From contig NC_073744.1 of the NCBI RefSeq assembly GCF_029784135.1, positions 16,463,441 through 16,527,440 of the forward strand: a stretch of DNA of 64,000 nt, written 5' to 3'. Shown piece by piece: positions 22,870-35,315 of this stretch; position 1 is the first letter of the stretch, and every line of letters starts with the position of its first letter. The position numbers and the translations under genes are program-made. This DNA is from Toxorhynchites rutilus septentrionalis. Its lineage: Eukaryota > Arthropoda > Insecta > Diptera > Culicidae. The notes beneath the pieces are model-generated. The model had not been told where the DNA came from. It saw only the letters and a list, made by a program, of their open reading frames with translations, and made no database searches.

Positions 22870-25185
22870 AATCAATTGACTCCTCATCTGCACAAAAAAA
22901 AATCTGTACAAGAAAGAGTGATCCATGCAACACGAACCTTATCCAAATAACCCTTAATAACTGGCTGGGCAAACAAGTTTGCCTCTGATCAATGTTATCG
23001 ATGCAAATAAAACGCTCTCAACTGGATTCCTTCCGAATCATTTTATTCCCTCTTCCCCCTTCCTCTATTCTCCTCTGGGTAAACTATCCAATAAGACAAC
23101 AAACACACACACATATACAGATCGATTAATTAAATTGAAAGCAGTAAGTTCCCAAAATCTAGCAATCTGCTCCGCAAACAAATTACCCCAGAGATACGAT
23201 GCTGCAGCGCGCATCTCTCCTTCCCGGGGAACCGAAGTCGTTGCAGTTATAACCAAACAATTTCGGCATCATCATCATCATCATGTTGTGTGGGTGCTGC
23301 TGCTGCAATGCAAAACCGGATTTGGAGATGGAGGGTATCAAAAAGTAATAATTTGATTGAATTCTGATTATGTCAGCTTCTGTGTTTGCTTACACAGTCG
23401 TACTCGATCGGTATTTAGGAGGAGCAGAGCGAGAGAGAGAGATAGAGACACACACACAAAAGGCAGCTTTGCTTTTCATCGGGATCTGAGATGTCTTCTC
23501 GGTGCGTTTCTTCGTCGAACGTCGAGCCTTGTGTGTTATGTTGTCACAGAACGGAATTTTGTGGATGGAAATTATCACTGCAATGAAGGTGTGGGAGGGG
23601 GGAAGAGAGAAGGTATGTCGGGGTTGGTACGGAAGCCGGATTATGAGGATGTAATATTTGCTTTTATGTTTATGACCACCTTGTACCGAACTTCTTGGAT
23701 GTTTCATCTGACGGTGAGAGACAGAGGAGAGACCATCCTTTCACTAACTGCTTGCAAACGGAATGGCATGGAATCGACAAAACAGTGAAAATACAAGTTT
23801 GTTTGGGGATGTTTTATTTACTTAGTTATTTATTCATTTTATCGTCACAACTGTCCTCGGATCTTCCACAAACCTGCAAAGTGTACGAGTCGGGGATCGG
23901 GGAAAGAGCAAGTAGGGGTCACCGGAAGAAATTTGCATCCCTTCCCAAAATATCTCTGAATAGGACTCAGGACTTTACCTCTGAAAAGCAGCCTTTCACA
24001 GCTCGGTTATGAATAATGACGGTGGTAATCAAAAGCTGATTACGAATTTATGACAAAAGACGAGGAATTACTTCTCCTCCCAGCAGCAGCATCATCGTCT
24101 GCGTCTTCGTCGTCTTGTACACGGATGGTTGGTTGACAGAGGAGGAAATGGTGCATTTAATATCTTGTCCTTTCCGGAGACAGATGAAAAACTACGGTCC
24201 CCTCTCCGTTCCATTTTCCTAAGTGGAGGAAAACAGATTTAAGGTTTATTCCCAGTACTTTCTTTCTTAATTACAAAATCTCCTGAGTTTGTTTTTTCTC
24301 AAATCGTTTCTTTTTTTTTTGTCTTCAGTCTTGTTTGAGCCGACGGCGACGGAGTTCCTCTCAATTCTCACACAGACTCGAGGTGCAATAAAGCTCAACA
24401 AAATCTTCATTATCCGCAAAATTTTCCGCAGTTTCAACTCGTTCCGTTCGTTTTCTCGGTCTGTCGATCCGTTTCCGACTTCACGTGTACCAACGAAAAA
24501 AAACAGAAAGAAAACACAGAGAAAATAATCCTATTATCCGTACTTTGGAAACAATCTTACCGAAGTCGTCGGGGCGCACCGCGCGTTTCTTCTAGAAAAC
24601 GACGAGGCGCCGCGACGAGGCGCATCCAGCGGCGGAAGGGTCAAACAAATGAAAAGGATTTGTGGTCGATTTTCCCTTCTTCCTCTCGCCGCACTCGCCT
24701 GGTCTCCCCGTTGCTCGGAAGAAAATATGCGCAACTAGTGAGTGTGTGGGTGGAAGTTTCGGTTGGGAAAACAAGAAACAACACCCGGGAACCAGTGATA
24801 CGGGGGAAAAGGAAAAGTTTCTAAATTTAATTAGCACTAGTCGGATCGTTCCGGTTCGCTGCTTGCTGCCGCTTCTCCACACTCTGCTCGGGAAGCACGT
24901 GGTGGAATCGCGGCGGGTAGGCGCTTTTCTCCGGCCTAGGAGTTGGCATCAATTCTCCGCCAGCCATCCCTTTGAAAGTCGCTTTTCGGCGGAGCAAGGA
25001 GCAAGTTTCAGGGGAACACTTTGATTGCGACCAAGTGACAGGCTGTTGAACTTTGATTCAGTGAAAGTTGGTTTTGTCGAATTCATGGATCTCTTTGATA
25101 TCATATCTTGCTTAACGCTGGACCAAAACTAAGTATTCCTGCTTAAGTTGTTTTGTATATTTTATTGTACGTATATCAAGAATTT
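22870..25185. other. low-repeat island
   Basis: Unique-looking DNA with (CAT)n near 23268-23284 and a GC-rich block at 24550-24720 that contains many CG dinucleotides. It has neither satellite nor recognised transposon. Open frames up to 143 codons (23357-23788) show no domain or codon pattern I trust. The GC-rich block could be regulatory but I see no decisive promoter motif. Confidence 0.45.
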
Positions 25186-25189
25186 TGAA

Positions 25190-26120
25190 TTGAATCAATA
25201 ATCATAAATTGCATTCAGAATATGGATCATGAATCAGAATCCGGAATCTAAATCCAAAAACTGTATTTTTACCAAATTCTGATGTCAGAATTTGTATCCA
25301 GAATCTAAATCCAGAAGCTGAATCCAGAATGCGATTCTAGAACTCGAATTCATAATCTGAATCCAGAATCCTGAATCCAGATTCGAGATTCCAGAATCGG
25401 ACTTTAAAATCTGTGTCCAGAATCTAAATCCAAAACCAGACATTGAATCTAGAATTTGAATTCAAAATCTGAATCCAGAATCGGAATCCATAATCTAAAT
25501 CCAAAATCTGAATCCAAAATTTGAATACAGAATCTGAATCCAAAATCTAAATCTAGAACCAGAAACTAGAATCTGAATCCAGAATCGTAATCCAGAATCT
25601 AAATCCAAAATCTAAATCCAGAACATGAATTTAGAATTTTTACTTATTAGAATCCAAATTCTGATGTCAGAATCTGAAATTTAAAACCTTCGTCCAAAAT
25701 CTAAAGACAAAATCTAAAATCAGATATTCAATCAGAATCTGAATCCAGAATCTGAATCCAGAATCTGAATCCAGATTCTGAAAACAGATTATGAATTCTG
25801 AAATCTGAATTTAGAATTTTTACCCATAATTAAAATCTAAATTCTGATGTCATAATCCGTATTCAGAATCTAAATCCAGAAACTGAATCCAGAATGCGAT
25901 TCTAGAACTCGAATTCATAATCTGAATCCAGAATCTGAATTCAGAAATCGAATTCAGAATTTTAATTCAGAATCGTAATCCAGAATCTGAATCCAGAATC
26001 GGAATCCAAAATCTAAATCCGGAATCTCAATATAGAATTGTTATCTATAATTAGAATTCAAACTCTGACATCAGTATCCAGAATCTGAATCTAGAAGCAG
26101 AAACCAGAATTTGATTCTGG
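25190..26120 (-). repeat. degenerate GATTC satellite, array 5, left arm
   Basis: Units of the GAATCCAGAATCTGAATC type. Two segments around 25310-25560 and 25855-26030 share a longer pattern (GAATGCGATTCTAGAACTCG), indicating higher-order duplication. The orientation flips at about 26120. Confidence 0.88.
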
Positions 26121-28325
26121 AACTCGAATTCATAGTCTGATTCTGGATGCAGATTTAGAATTCCGATTTTAGGTACAGGTTTTGGATTAAGATTTTGGAT
26201 TCAAATTTTGGCTTCAAATCTCTGATTCAGACTTTCGATTCAAATTTTGGAATCACATTTTTAGTGGAAAAATTTGAATTCTTATTTTGAATTCGGATTT
26301 TGGATTGAAGTTTTTGATTAAGATCTTGGATTCAGATTTTAAATTCAGATTTCGGATTCAAATCTAGCGTTTGGATTTTGGATTTTGGATTGCGATTTTG
26401 GGTTCTGTTTTCGTCTTTGGTTTTGGTTTCACATTTTTTCGATTCGGATTTTGGATTCCAATTTTGTGTTCTGTTTTTGGCTTTCGATTTTGATTCCAGA
26501 TCTTGGTTCAGATTTTAGGATTCACATTTTGGATTCAGAATTCGGATTCAGTCTTTGGATTCCGATTTTGGATACAGGGTTTTGGATTATGTTTTTGTTT
26601 TCAAATTTTATCTTCAATTTTTTTTGATTCAGATTTTGAATTTACATTTTGAATGTAAACTTTGGATTCACATTTTGAATTCGGATTTTGGACTCATGTT
26701 TTGAAGTTTTGGATGAAGATTTTGAATTCAGATTTTAGATTCACATCTAAAATATATTTGGGTTCCTGATTTTTTTAATTCAGATTGTTGGTTTGGAATT
26801 TGATTTGAGATTTAGGATTCTCATTTTGGATGCAGAATTTGTATTGGGTTTTTCAATTAAGATTTTCGATTCAGATTTTGGGTTCTGTTTTTGGCTTCTG
26901 ATTTTGGTTTCAGATCTAGGTTCAGATTCTATGATTCACATTTGGATTTAGGATTTTGGATTAAAATATTAAATTTTTCGATTGAGATTTTAGATTTGAA
27001 TTTTGGATTTACATTTTGAATGCAAATTTTGAATTCACATTTTGAATTCGGATTTTGGATTAGGATTTCGGATTCAGATTTTAAATTAAGATTCTGGATT
27101 CAAATCTAGCGTTCAGATTTTGGATTCTGATTCTGGATTTCGATTTTGATTTTAGATTCACATCTTACATGCATATTTAGGTTTCAAACTTTGAATTAAG
27201 ATTGTGTGGAATATGGTTTCAGATTTAGGATTCAGAATTTGGGTTCGGATTTCTGATTGAGATTTTCGATTCAGTTTTTGTCTTCTGATTTTGGTTTCAG
27301 AATTTTGATTCACATTTTAGATACAGGTTTTGGATTCAGCTTTTGGATTCCCATTTTTGAAACATGTTTTGAATGTAAATTTTTGATTTACATTTGAAAT
27401 TTGGCTTTTGAATTCAAGTTGTGGATCAGGATCTTGGATTCAGATTTTGAATTCAGATTTTGGATTCAAATCTAGCGTTCAGATTTTGGACTCAGATTCT
27501 GGATTCCGATTTAGAATTCAGATTTTAGACTCACATTTTACATGTATATTTCGGTATCAGATTTTGAATCCAGATTGTTGGTTTGGAATTTGATTCCAGA
27601 TTTGGGATTCACATTTTGGATTCAAAATTTGGATTCAAATTTTTGATGAAGATTTTCGATTCATATTCCGATTTTGGATTCCGATTTTGATTTCAGATTT
27701 TGGATTCACATTTCGTACATTCGATTAAGATTATGGATACAAATGTCGTATTCAAATTTTGGATTCAAATTTTTGATCCACATTTTGAATGAAAATTTTG
27801 GATTCACATTTTGAATTCAGATTTTGGATTCAAATTTTTGATTAAGATCTTGGATTCAGATTTTAAAATCAGATTTCGGTTTCAAATCAGGTTTTGGATT
27901 CAGTTCTTGGCTTCCGATTTTGGTTTCAAATTTAGGTTCAGATTTTGGATTCACATTTCGAATTCAGATTTTGGATTCAAATTTGGATTCAAATTTGGAT
28001 TCACATTTTGGATTCACATTTGGAATGCAAATTTTGGATTCACATTTTGAACTCGGATTTGGATTCAAAGTTTGGATTAAGATTTCGAACTCAGCTTTAA
28101 ATTCAGATTGTTATTTTGTAATTTGGATTCAGGTTTTGGATTCCGATTTTGAGTTCAGATTTTGGATTCACATTTTGGATGCAAATTTCGAATTCACATT
28201 TGATGTTCCGATTCAAATTTTGGATTCAGTTTTTAATACTCAAGAATCTGAGTTTCAGGTTATGGATACTGATTTCGAATTCAGATTTTGGCTCCAGAAT
28301 TGGATTCAGATTCAGATTTGACCTG
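26120..28325 (+). repeat. degenerate GATTC satellite, array 5, right arm
   Basis: Units in the opposite orientation to the left arm and of a distinct sub-family with GATTTTGGATTCA. A 13-bp unit read in any + frame gives the same 13-residue peptide cycle without stops. This explains the long hydrophobic frames at 26385-26627, 27811-28050 and 27920-28321. They are not proteins. Confidence 0.88.
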
Positions 28326-28390
28326 AAATTCCGATTCTGATTCCGATTCCGATTCCGATTCCGATGCCGATGACGATAACGATTCCGATA
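28326..28390 (+). repeat. GATTCC hexamer repeat
   Basis: A short run of about ten GATTCC/GATGCC/GATAAC units ends the right arm of array 5, about 100 bp upstream of splice-like site 2. Confidence 0.85.
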
Positions 28391-28463
28391 AAATTATTTC
28401 AGGATAAAATATTGTTTTCACGTTTTGAATATTTTTTCACAATGCAGTTACTTTACTTTCCAA

Positions 28464-28501
28464 TTCTAAATCGATTTTTTTCTATCTCTTTTCAGGTGAG
28501 T
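28464..28501 (+). promoter_or_regulatory. candidate recursive splice site (ratchet point) 2
   Basis: TTCTAAAT (a CTAA-type branchpoint) at about 28464-28471 is followed by a T/C tract, CAG at 28493-28495 and directly GTGAGT at 28496-28501. The arrangement is the same as sites 1 and 3, on the same strand. It lies at the edge of a low-repeat island, just past the satellite. Confidence 0.6.
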
Positions 28502-29755
28502 TCTAACTGTCATCATACCATGTTTTCAGTAAGTTATATTCCCAAATGTTCCATGTGATGTGGTCTACATTGATTCTCATTTGAAGCAAATTATATGTCG
28601 AGAAAACAATCTTTTTAGGATACTTTGAAATGTATCTTCAACGACATTTCTTTAATCCTTTACTCGCACACTCCGAAAGTACGACATCTTTGACATAACC
28701 CCCTCCCCCCAAACATCGCATTCGGTTCCTAATGAACGATCGTTTGTCATTTCGACCGCGCCACCATTCAGGCACGAAACAAGATCCGCTTTCGGTGCAA
28801 AAGCACGACGTGATAAACAGCTTCTTGGCTAGAATCTCACCCCCGTTTACCCTTCACCCGCACCCCATCTACTTATCGCTATCCTCCGCTAGGAAGTGAT
28901 GCTCGGTTCCACCGAAGTAAAACCTATTAAATTATTCAAACAACTCATTTAAAATTTATTTCCGTGTTTCATTTACTCTGTGCGCCTCCTCCACTACTAT
29001 GCGCGCGCGAAACATGTAATACCATCGTCCGCTCTTTCTCCCTGCTTGACTGGATATTAAAGTAAATAATAAAGTTTTATACTTCTATTTTTTTCGCCTG
29101 CTTCATCTTACCTACGCTTCGGCTTCCGAACCTCTGCATTCGTTCTGTTCAGCGAGTGTAGGAGGTTGAGGGGGTGAAAAAAGGAAGGTGAGTCGGGTGA
29201 ATTCTGCCTCCCTTCTGTATTAATGGCGGCTCATTTATTGTTTATGCTCTTCGCGCTCCGCGAACTCCAGCTCCAACTGGAACAACTCCAGTTGCAATCC
29301 AGTCGAAATATGCTTGATTTGTTTGCATCATCCCTCTTCTGGTCTGGACTCATCCAGACTGGTTTGCTTGAGTGTTCAGGGAACGTCTGCGTCACACACA
29401 CAATATCTGAACCCCGTGTGGACATAACAAGCCACGGTTGGAATAAGATTTTTCCGCAGAAAGTGCAGAAGTTGTGCAACGGTTGCTACCAGCGACTCTG
29501 TTGGACGAGATTGTGGAAATTTCTACGCCATGAGCACCAGCCAACCAACCAACCAACATCAGGTGCGCAATTCTAGAAGGATATCAATCTCGGATGTTCA
29601 TTTAGGTGTGTAGCAGATTGATGCCGTCTTGCAGGAACGGTATATCGCAATGTCTGTGCAGTTGGTGCTTTTATCAGTGATTAATTTTAGAAAGGCTCAT
29701 TGAATTGTTAGAATTTACAATCGAACAACACTTCATGAGGAAACCGTTCAAAATA
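28502..29755. other. low-repeat island
   Basis: Unique-looking DNA, moderately GC-rich, with (CCAA)n at about 29540-29556. The 117-codon frame at 29223-29576 has no recognisable domain. Confidence 0.45.
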
Positions 29756-29759
29756 CGAT

Positions 29760-30065
29760 GAAAATTGACATCATCCCAAATCTAGAATCGGGATCCATAA
29801 AACCAGAATTTGAATATAGAATCTTAACCCATTACCTTAATTCCGAATTTGTATCTAGATTTTGAATCCATAATGCGAATACAGATTCAGAATCCAGATT
29901 TTGAATCCATGATCTCAAAATCCAGTATTGAAATTTAGGATCTTTATCCGAAACCTGAATCCAGAATTTGAATCCATAATCTGAGAATCCAGAATCCAAT
30001 ACCGAAACCCGTAATCCAGAATCTGGATCCTGGATCGGAATACAGAATCTGAATTCAGAATTTGT
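29760..30065 (-). repeat. degenerate GATTC satellite, array 6 (last)
   Basis: Short array of GAATCCAGAATTTG-type units. It is the last sizeable block of this satellite; the remaining 34 kb contain at most isolated scraps (for example near 53545). Confidence 0.85.
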
Positions 30066-30069
30066 TCAC

Positions 30070-31125
30070 GTCAGAATCCAGTTGACGTCATCCCACGAAA
30101 TTGGGGATCCCCTCGAGACCCTCGACCCACCTTTAAAATTTCGTAAAAACCAACTCAATTCCAACTCAAATTAAGCGTGAAAGGCAGAGAGCGTCTGTTT
30201 TCGTCGCGAGGGGGATCATTTAATTATGTGTCCTTTTCTCCGCCAGTCGCGCCAGCTTTGTGTGATGGCGGCAAAGTTGTGCTGCTGCTGCTGCAACAGA
30301 TAGCGAAAGCCCCCGGATGTCGCTGCTCACTTTCCGTTTCTCCGTTTTCCGCATGCTGTGAATAATAATAAAAGTGCAACCTCCCGCTGTTGTTTGTTTG
30401 GTGCTGCCTTCGCTGTGTGTGTGTGTGTGTGTGTGTGTGTAGGTGTTGGTTTTTGATATATTTCATTCACTCCTTCCTCCTGCACGAAATCTCATCGTTT
30501 TTTTTTCTGGCGTTCGTTACGTAAGGTCGATCGCGAAACAAGTTCTTCTCGCACACATTGTTCAAGAAGGGGTTGAAAGTTTGCTCCTGTCGTGGCATGC
30601 CGAGAGCTGAGAGCACGAGCACAAACGCGCGCCCGACGCTGACTTATCACGACGCCGAATGAAGTGAGTGAAAATGCAAAGTTTAAAACTCACTTATCTT
30701 AACGTCGTTTCCTTCCGTCCGTGGGCTTTCCCCTTTCGTCTGAATTGCGCGCACCGTGGCGAAGAAGGATCAAGTTTTTCACAGGATATGGGCATGGTCG
30801 GGGGTTACAGAGGTGGGGTAGACTTCACAGACACGCGCATATATACGCATGCAGAACGAAGGCAGTTGCTTTTACTAGTTATAAAAGTTTGATGCTGTTT
30901 ATTTACGTTTAATATTTGTTGTTTTCTGGTTTGTTTGCCGGAGGAAATTTGTTCGAATTAAGTGGTGAAAGCTTGTGCAGAATAAGTGTCAATTTCATCG
31001 GGAAATGTGTATGTTCTGGAGATTTTATGACATCAAATCATAAGTTTCTCTTTTAAATTTTTTTCTGGTTGCCCCAGTTGAATTACCAAATGGCTTTCCA
31101 CAACGTGATTGATCAATATTATAGC
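30070..31125. other. low-repeat island with (GT)n
   Basis: Unique-looking DNA with a (GT)n microsatellite at about 30414-30440. No gene recognised. Confidence 0.45.
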
Positions 31126-31444
31126 AATATTAGAGGTGAGATGTAATATTATCACGCATTTATGCAACAGCACCGGTGGCTATGTGGATAGCGTGGCATT
31201 CCAGCCGGCCTTGTTTCGAACTCCGTTGACATCTTTTGGACTTTTTATTTGGGTGCAATCCCAAAAGAGAAGAAAAACGAAAACAGCAAGAGATGTCTGA
31301 TACATACGAAAAAAAAGTATCTAAAGTAAAAAGTAAGCTTTTGAAAAGAATGCTTTTATTTGTTCATTCCACCCTTCAGCACACGAAAAAGCATTTTTTC
31401 TGCCGAAGATAAAATGTTTTCTGCCAACGCTAGTTTGGGTGTAG
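31126..31444 (+). mobile_element. TIR element with tRNA-like module, copy 1 (right part)
   Basis: Shares with the 41.67-kb copy the GTAATATTATCACGC block, an A-box-like GGCTATGTGGATAGCGTGG, a B-box region (TTTCGAACTCC, decayed) and the right end CCAACGCTAGTTTGGGTGTAG, which finishes at 31444. The left half and left terminal repeat are missing. Confidence 0.7.
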
Positions 31445-31680
31445 CAATTATAGATTCATCCAAAGTTTCCGAAACTGTGTTAATTCTTTTGACGTTCCAT
31501 AATTAACAATTTTTTTCTGCGTTTTCGGATCTTCGAACAAAATTATTATTATTAAGTTTTTTTCTTGTTTCATTTTGAAAGTCATACACTGAAACTAAAA
31601 CGTTTTTATTGCTTATTATTATTTTTCCATATTTTCATATTTTTTTGTTTTCCTTTAAATTTGAGTATTTCTTTTTTTTT
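31445..31680. other. AT-rich spacer
   Basis: I see nothing identifiable. Confidence 0.4.
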
Positions 31681-33321
31681 GTCGAATTTTATGCCAACTC
31701 GTCTTAGGAGTTGGCAGCACCATCTCAGACAGCAGTAAAACGTTGTGGGTGCAAAGTCATGGGTCATTTAAGCAACTTAGCATACTTGAAATTTTCAAAA
31801 AAGAATTACTTTTTGAAAAGGAGCACAATAATTTTCTAGATCTTTTACAAAAAATTATAATTTAAAACCCATGATACTTCCAAAATCTCGTCAAAAGATG
31901 AAATGTAGAAAACTGTTTGATTTTTTATCAAAAAAAACAACATATAAAAAAAATTTGGCTGGGAAAAAATATTAAAAAAAAAAATATTTCCTCAAAAACT
32001 TATTTTCTTTAATTCTCAAAAAAAAAAATTATACAAAAGCCCTTACAACTTCCAATAAGTTGTCCATACATCGGAAAATGGCCACTTTAGAAGGGAAAAA
32101 GTTTCTAACAACAACTTTTTCATGTTTTCATTGAATAAATTACAAATAATCCTAATCTTGTTTCTAGCCAAAATAGCGATATAGTGTATCCGACAGAGTT
32201 TTAGATCTTATAAAAATATGAACTTTTGTCGAAGACGTCAACTTTCTATGTTTTATAGTTCTTGGAATATAAGTATTTTTGTGTAGAGGTTCCTGTTTTT
32301 TGACATTTTTTTAATGAAAAAAAAAATCTATCAGATCTACAAAATTTTAGTGAAAGAATGAAATATAGGAAATTATTTTTGTTTTCATTAAAAAAAATCA
32401 AACAAATTTTTGAAAAAAAAATTAATAGAAAAAATAATTTTGGAAATTAAAATTCATTTTTCTCGAACACAATTCCCAACAAGTCATTATCGAACAACAA
32501 GTTTTTCATGTTTTTCTTTGAAAAATTACTATTTATGTATATTCGTAACATTTTTATGTATAAATTATCGCGCCTTACATGCTCTGCTAATTTTTTTCTG
32601 TTTAGAAACATGTCAAGAACATGTCAAACGAGAGAATTTACGCACAAAAATGTTACGAGTTAAACATTATTTTTTCAAGAGTCTCCATATGAAAATGTCT
32701 TATATTTCAGAAACTATAAACAATATAAAACTGAGATCTTCGACGAAAGTTTGTGTTTTAATAAGATCTAAAACACTATATCTCCATCATGGCTTCGAAC
32801 AAAATTTAAAAAAATGTAATTTTGTCAAAGAAAATATGGAAGTTGTTGTTAGAAAAACTTTTCCCCTGTGAAAATGCCCATCTTCCGATGTATAGACGAC
32901 TTGCTGGGAATTGTAAGGGCTATTCATGTGATTTTTTTTAAGAATTTAAAAAAACGTTTTTGAGAAAAAACAACTTTAGTTAAAATAATTTATTTTCAGC
33001 GAGTTTCTTTTTCAATTATATTTTTTTATGAAAATTTAAATAATATTTTTCAGCGTATTTTTTTTCAATGGTATTTATCATGAAAATTTAAACAGTTTTC
33101 TAAATTTTATTCATTGGGCAGAATTTTATAGATATTAGAGTTTTTGTGTGAACACTCAAACAAAAATTTTTTTTGGTTTTTTTCAAAAAGTAGTCCAATT
33201 CTTTTTTGTATATTTCAAGTATGCAAAGCTGCGTAAAAGACCCATGTATTTACACCCACATCGTTTCACTGCCATCTGAGATGGTGCTACCAACGGCCAG
33301 TCGAGCTGGCATGAAATTCGT
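31681..33321. mobile_element. long foldback element, family F copy 1
   Basis: The outer arms are inverted copies for at least 140 bp. GTCGAATTTTATGCCAACTC at 31681 faces its diverged reverse complement, which ends at 33321, and both arms include GCACCATCTCAGA, GTGGGTG and TTGCATACTTGAAA-like blocks in mirrored order. The interior also folds back on itself, with mirrored GAAAAAGTTKYTAACAACAAC and CATACATCGGAAAATGG blocks. The 153-codon frame at 32410-32871 lies within the arms and has no homology. Non-autonomous; superfamily unknown. Confidence 0.8.
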
Positions 33322-34619
33322 CTATTTCTAGTTTTGGATAAATATTCCATTTAATCATCAATTATTTCAAGTATCCGATACCCATGTGCATAGAAGAACA
33401 AAAAAAAAAGGAAAACATAATTTAAAAAACATTGTAACATTGTAAAAAACAAGTACAAATAAAAAAAAAAAGCTTAAAAGTGCTAAAAATAAAGAAAATA
33501 CTAAAAATAATATTGATAATATACATTGAATTGTATTGCAATATTCAAATTCACATAAAAACAAGAAAATATGAAATTTGGAAGAACAAAAAACGAGAAC
33601 GTATAAAAATCTGGAAATAAAATAAAGGCAAAATTAAATAATTGAAAATTGAAAAGAACAAATTTTCTTTAACATATTTGAACAGAATTTGTTCAGCGTT
33701 TTCAGTTTCAGTTTTCCATGCAATAGTCTCGTTTTTTTCATTGTATCATGCTCGCATTATTTTCCCTACAATTGGAGTATTACATTGGAAATAGAATTCT
33801 TTAAATCATTTGTTGATTTTTCCTTTCTGACGAATAAGAAAAAAAAAGGAAAAATCAATTGTTGCAATATTCAATACTCAAATTCATGGAGAAACTATGC
33901 CGTAAAATGGAATATTAGTAAAAACAAACGAACATTGTGGAAACATTAAACTTTTAAAATCGTTAAAAAAACTAAAAGTAAGAAAAAGAGTTATAGACTA
34001 TGAAAAATTATGGATTAATCAACTACATAATATTCTTATCCATATGAAAACAAGAAAATATGAAGAATAAAGTCGAACAAAAAACACTGTACAGTAAAAC
34101 CTGTTTTTGTGCATTTTTATTATGTGCGATTTTTTTTGCGCGTTGCAAATTTACAAAGAAAACAAAAAAAAACGAAGAGACAACATGTCTCAATGTACAG
34201 AAGGAAAACAAAAGTAAATCAAATGTTGATCACGAATGGAATCATTAGAATTTGTGATATTTATTTGAGGGGCCTCTTTTTTGCGGTCCACACAGACCTT
34301 TTTTTGTTCTTTTATCAAAGTATTACTGTGGAAAAGTTAACATATTTTTGAATTTTATAAGGTTTTGTTTTTTGTTAGGTTATGTACTTTCCGCACATAG
34401 TTGCTTTAAACTGAATTAATTTTTTGAATTTCGTTTGAAAACATTTTTATTTTATTTTTTAATCCCTTTTGTTTATTTTAGGCTCATTAGCCTTTTAGCT
34501 GTAACAGAGCCGAATTTAAATCGAGTACATGTCACATGTTTATCATATCTATAATTAGCACATTACACAGTTTGCCACAGTTGCTACGGAGACCCCCTTG
34601 AAAACATTTAGAACAAATT
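33322..34619. repeat. very AT-rich repetitive DNA
   Basis: Two similar subsegments (about 33470-33610 and 33950-34090) share ACAAGAAAATATGAA and GAACAAAAAACR blocks, so part of this region is an old duplication. The remaining A/T-rich DNA, including the small frames, holds nothing I can name. Confidence 0.45.
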
Positions 34620-34800
34620 TAAAAAAAAAATCATTCAAGATTTTTTTTTAAATTTAAATTCATTTTAAATTTTAGAATAATTGAATGAATACAACAACCA
34701 ACAAGTCATCTAGACATAACAAGGTGGGCACTTTTACTGGGAAAAAGTTTTCTCAACAACAATTTTTACATGTATTCTTCAAATTACTTTAGTAACTTTG
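34620..34800. mobile_element. fragment of foldback family F
   Basis: Carries the family F blocks CAACAAGTCAT, GGCACTTTTACTGGGAAAAAG and AACAACAATTTT, truncated on both sides. It runs up to the mariner remnant. Confidence 0.6.
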
Positions 34801-34875
34801 GAATAATTTTCGACTGGGCCACAGAATGGATTGCGAAAGAAAGGTTCTTGTTAATATCGTGTTTTGTAGTAAATA

Positions 34876-35315
34876 TTAGGTTGGGGAAAAAGTAATCCAT
34901 TTTTTTCTGGGTGAAATTCAAACATTTTTTAATATGCTTCGGATTGTCACACATACCCCGTTTTGTTAGATTTGTTGCCATTCTAAAGGTTACTTCATAA
35001 TTGCTCTCGCATAGAAGTGTTGGTCCTTATTGGTGATAAACTCTAGCAATAGATTTTAACATTCTTCTCTTGTTCCCAATTTTGTTATCACTTAGGAAGT
35101 TTTGTAATGCGAGAAAAAGGTTGTAATCACCTGGTACCAGATCCGGACTAAATGGTGGATGCATTAAAACATCCCAATCAAGCTCCCGTGTGGCCTTGCG
35201 TTGTCCTGATGGAACACAACACCTCTTCTGTTGGCCAACTATGAACGTTTCTGGTCAATCGCTAGCTTCAAACGGTCCATTTGTTGAGAGTAGAGATCGG
35301 AGTTTAGTGTATTGC
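34876..35315 (-). pseudogene. mariner transposase remnant
   Basis: On the minus strand, a broken reading includes VVFHQDNARPH (second catalytic Asp, near 35203), GWDVLMHPPFSPDLVPGDY (third catalytic Asp of the DD34D triad, near 35120-35160), NLFLALQNFLSDNKI, and AIMK...LEWQQI with stops. These are the hallmarks of the C-terminal catalytic half of a mariner transposase. The + strand edge at 34876 (TTAGGTTGGGGAAAAAGTAA) is a typical mariner terminal repeat preceded by TA. The N-terminal half and the other terminal repeat are missing, and frameshifts and stops make it inactive. Confidence 0.88.

Noticed and set aside
24289..24528. Pyrimidine tract plus CAG at about 24325 as an exon acceptor
   Set aside because: No convincing donor follows and the downstream reading frame has no homology.
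26385..28321. Long hydrophobic open frames (FGFKF/FWIQ-like)
   Set aside because: They are translations of the 13-bp satellite, which is stop-free in this orientation; the peptide cycles every 13 residues.
32410..32871. 153-codon frame
   Set aside because: Lies inside the foldback element and mirrors its arms; composition-driven.
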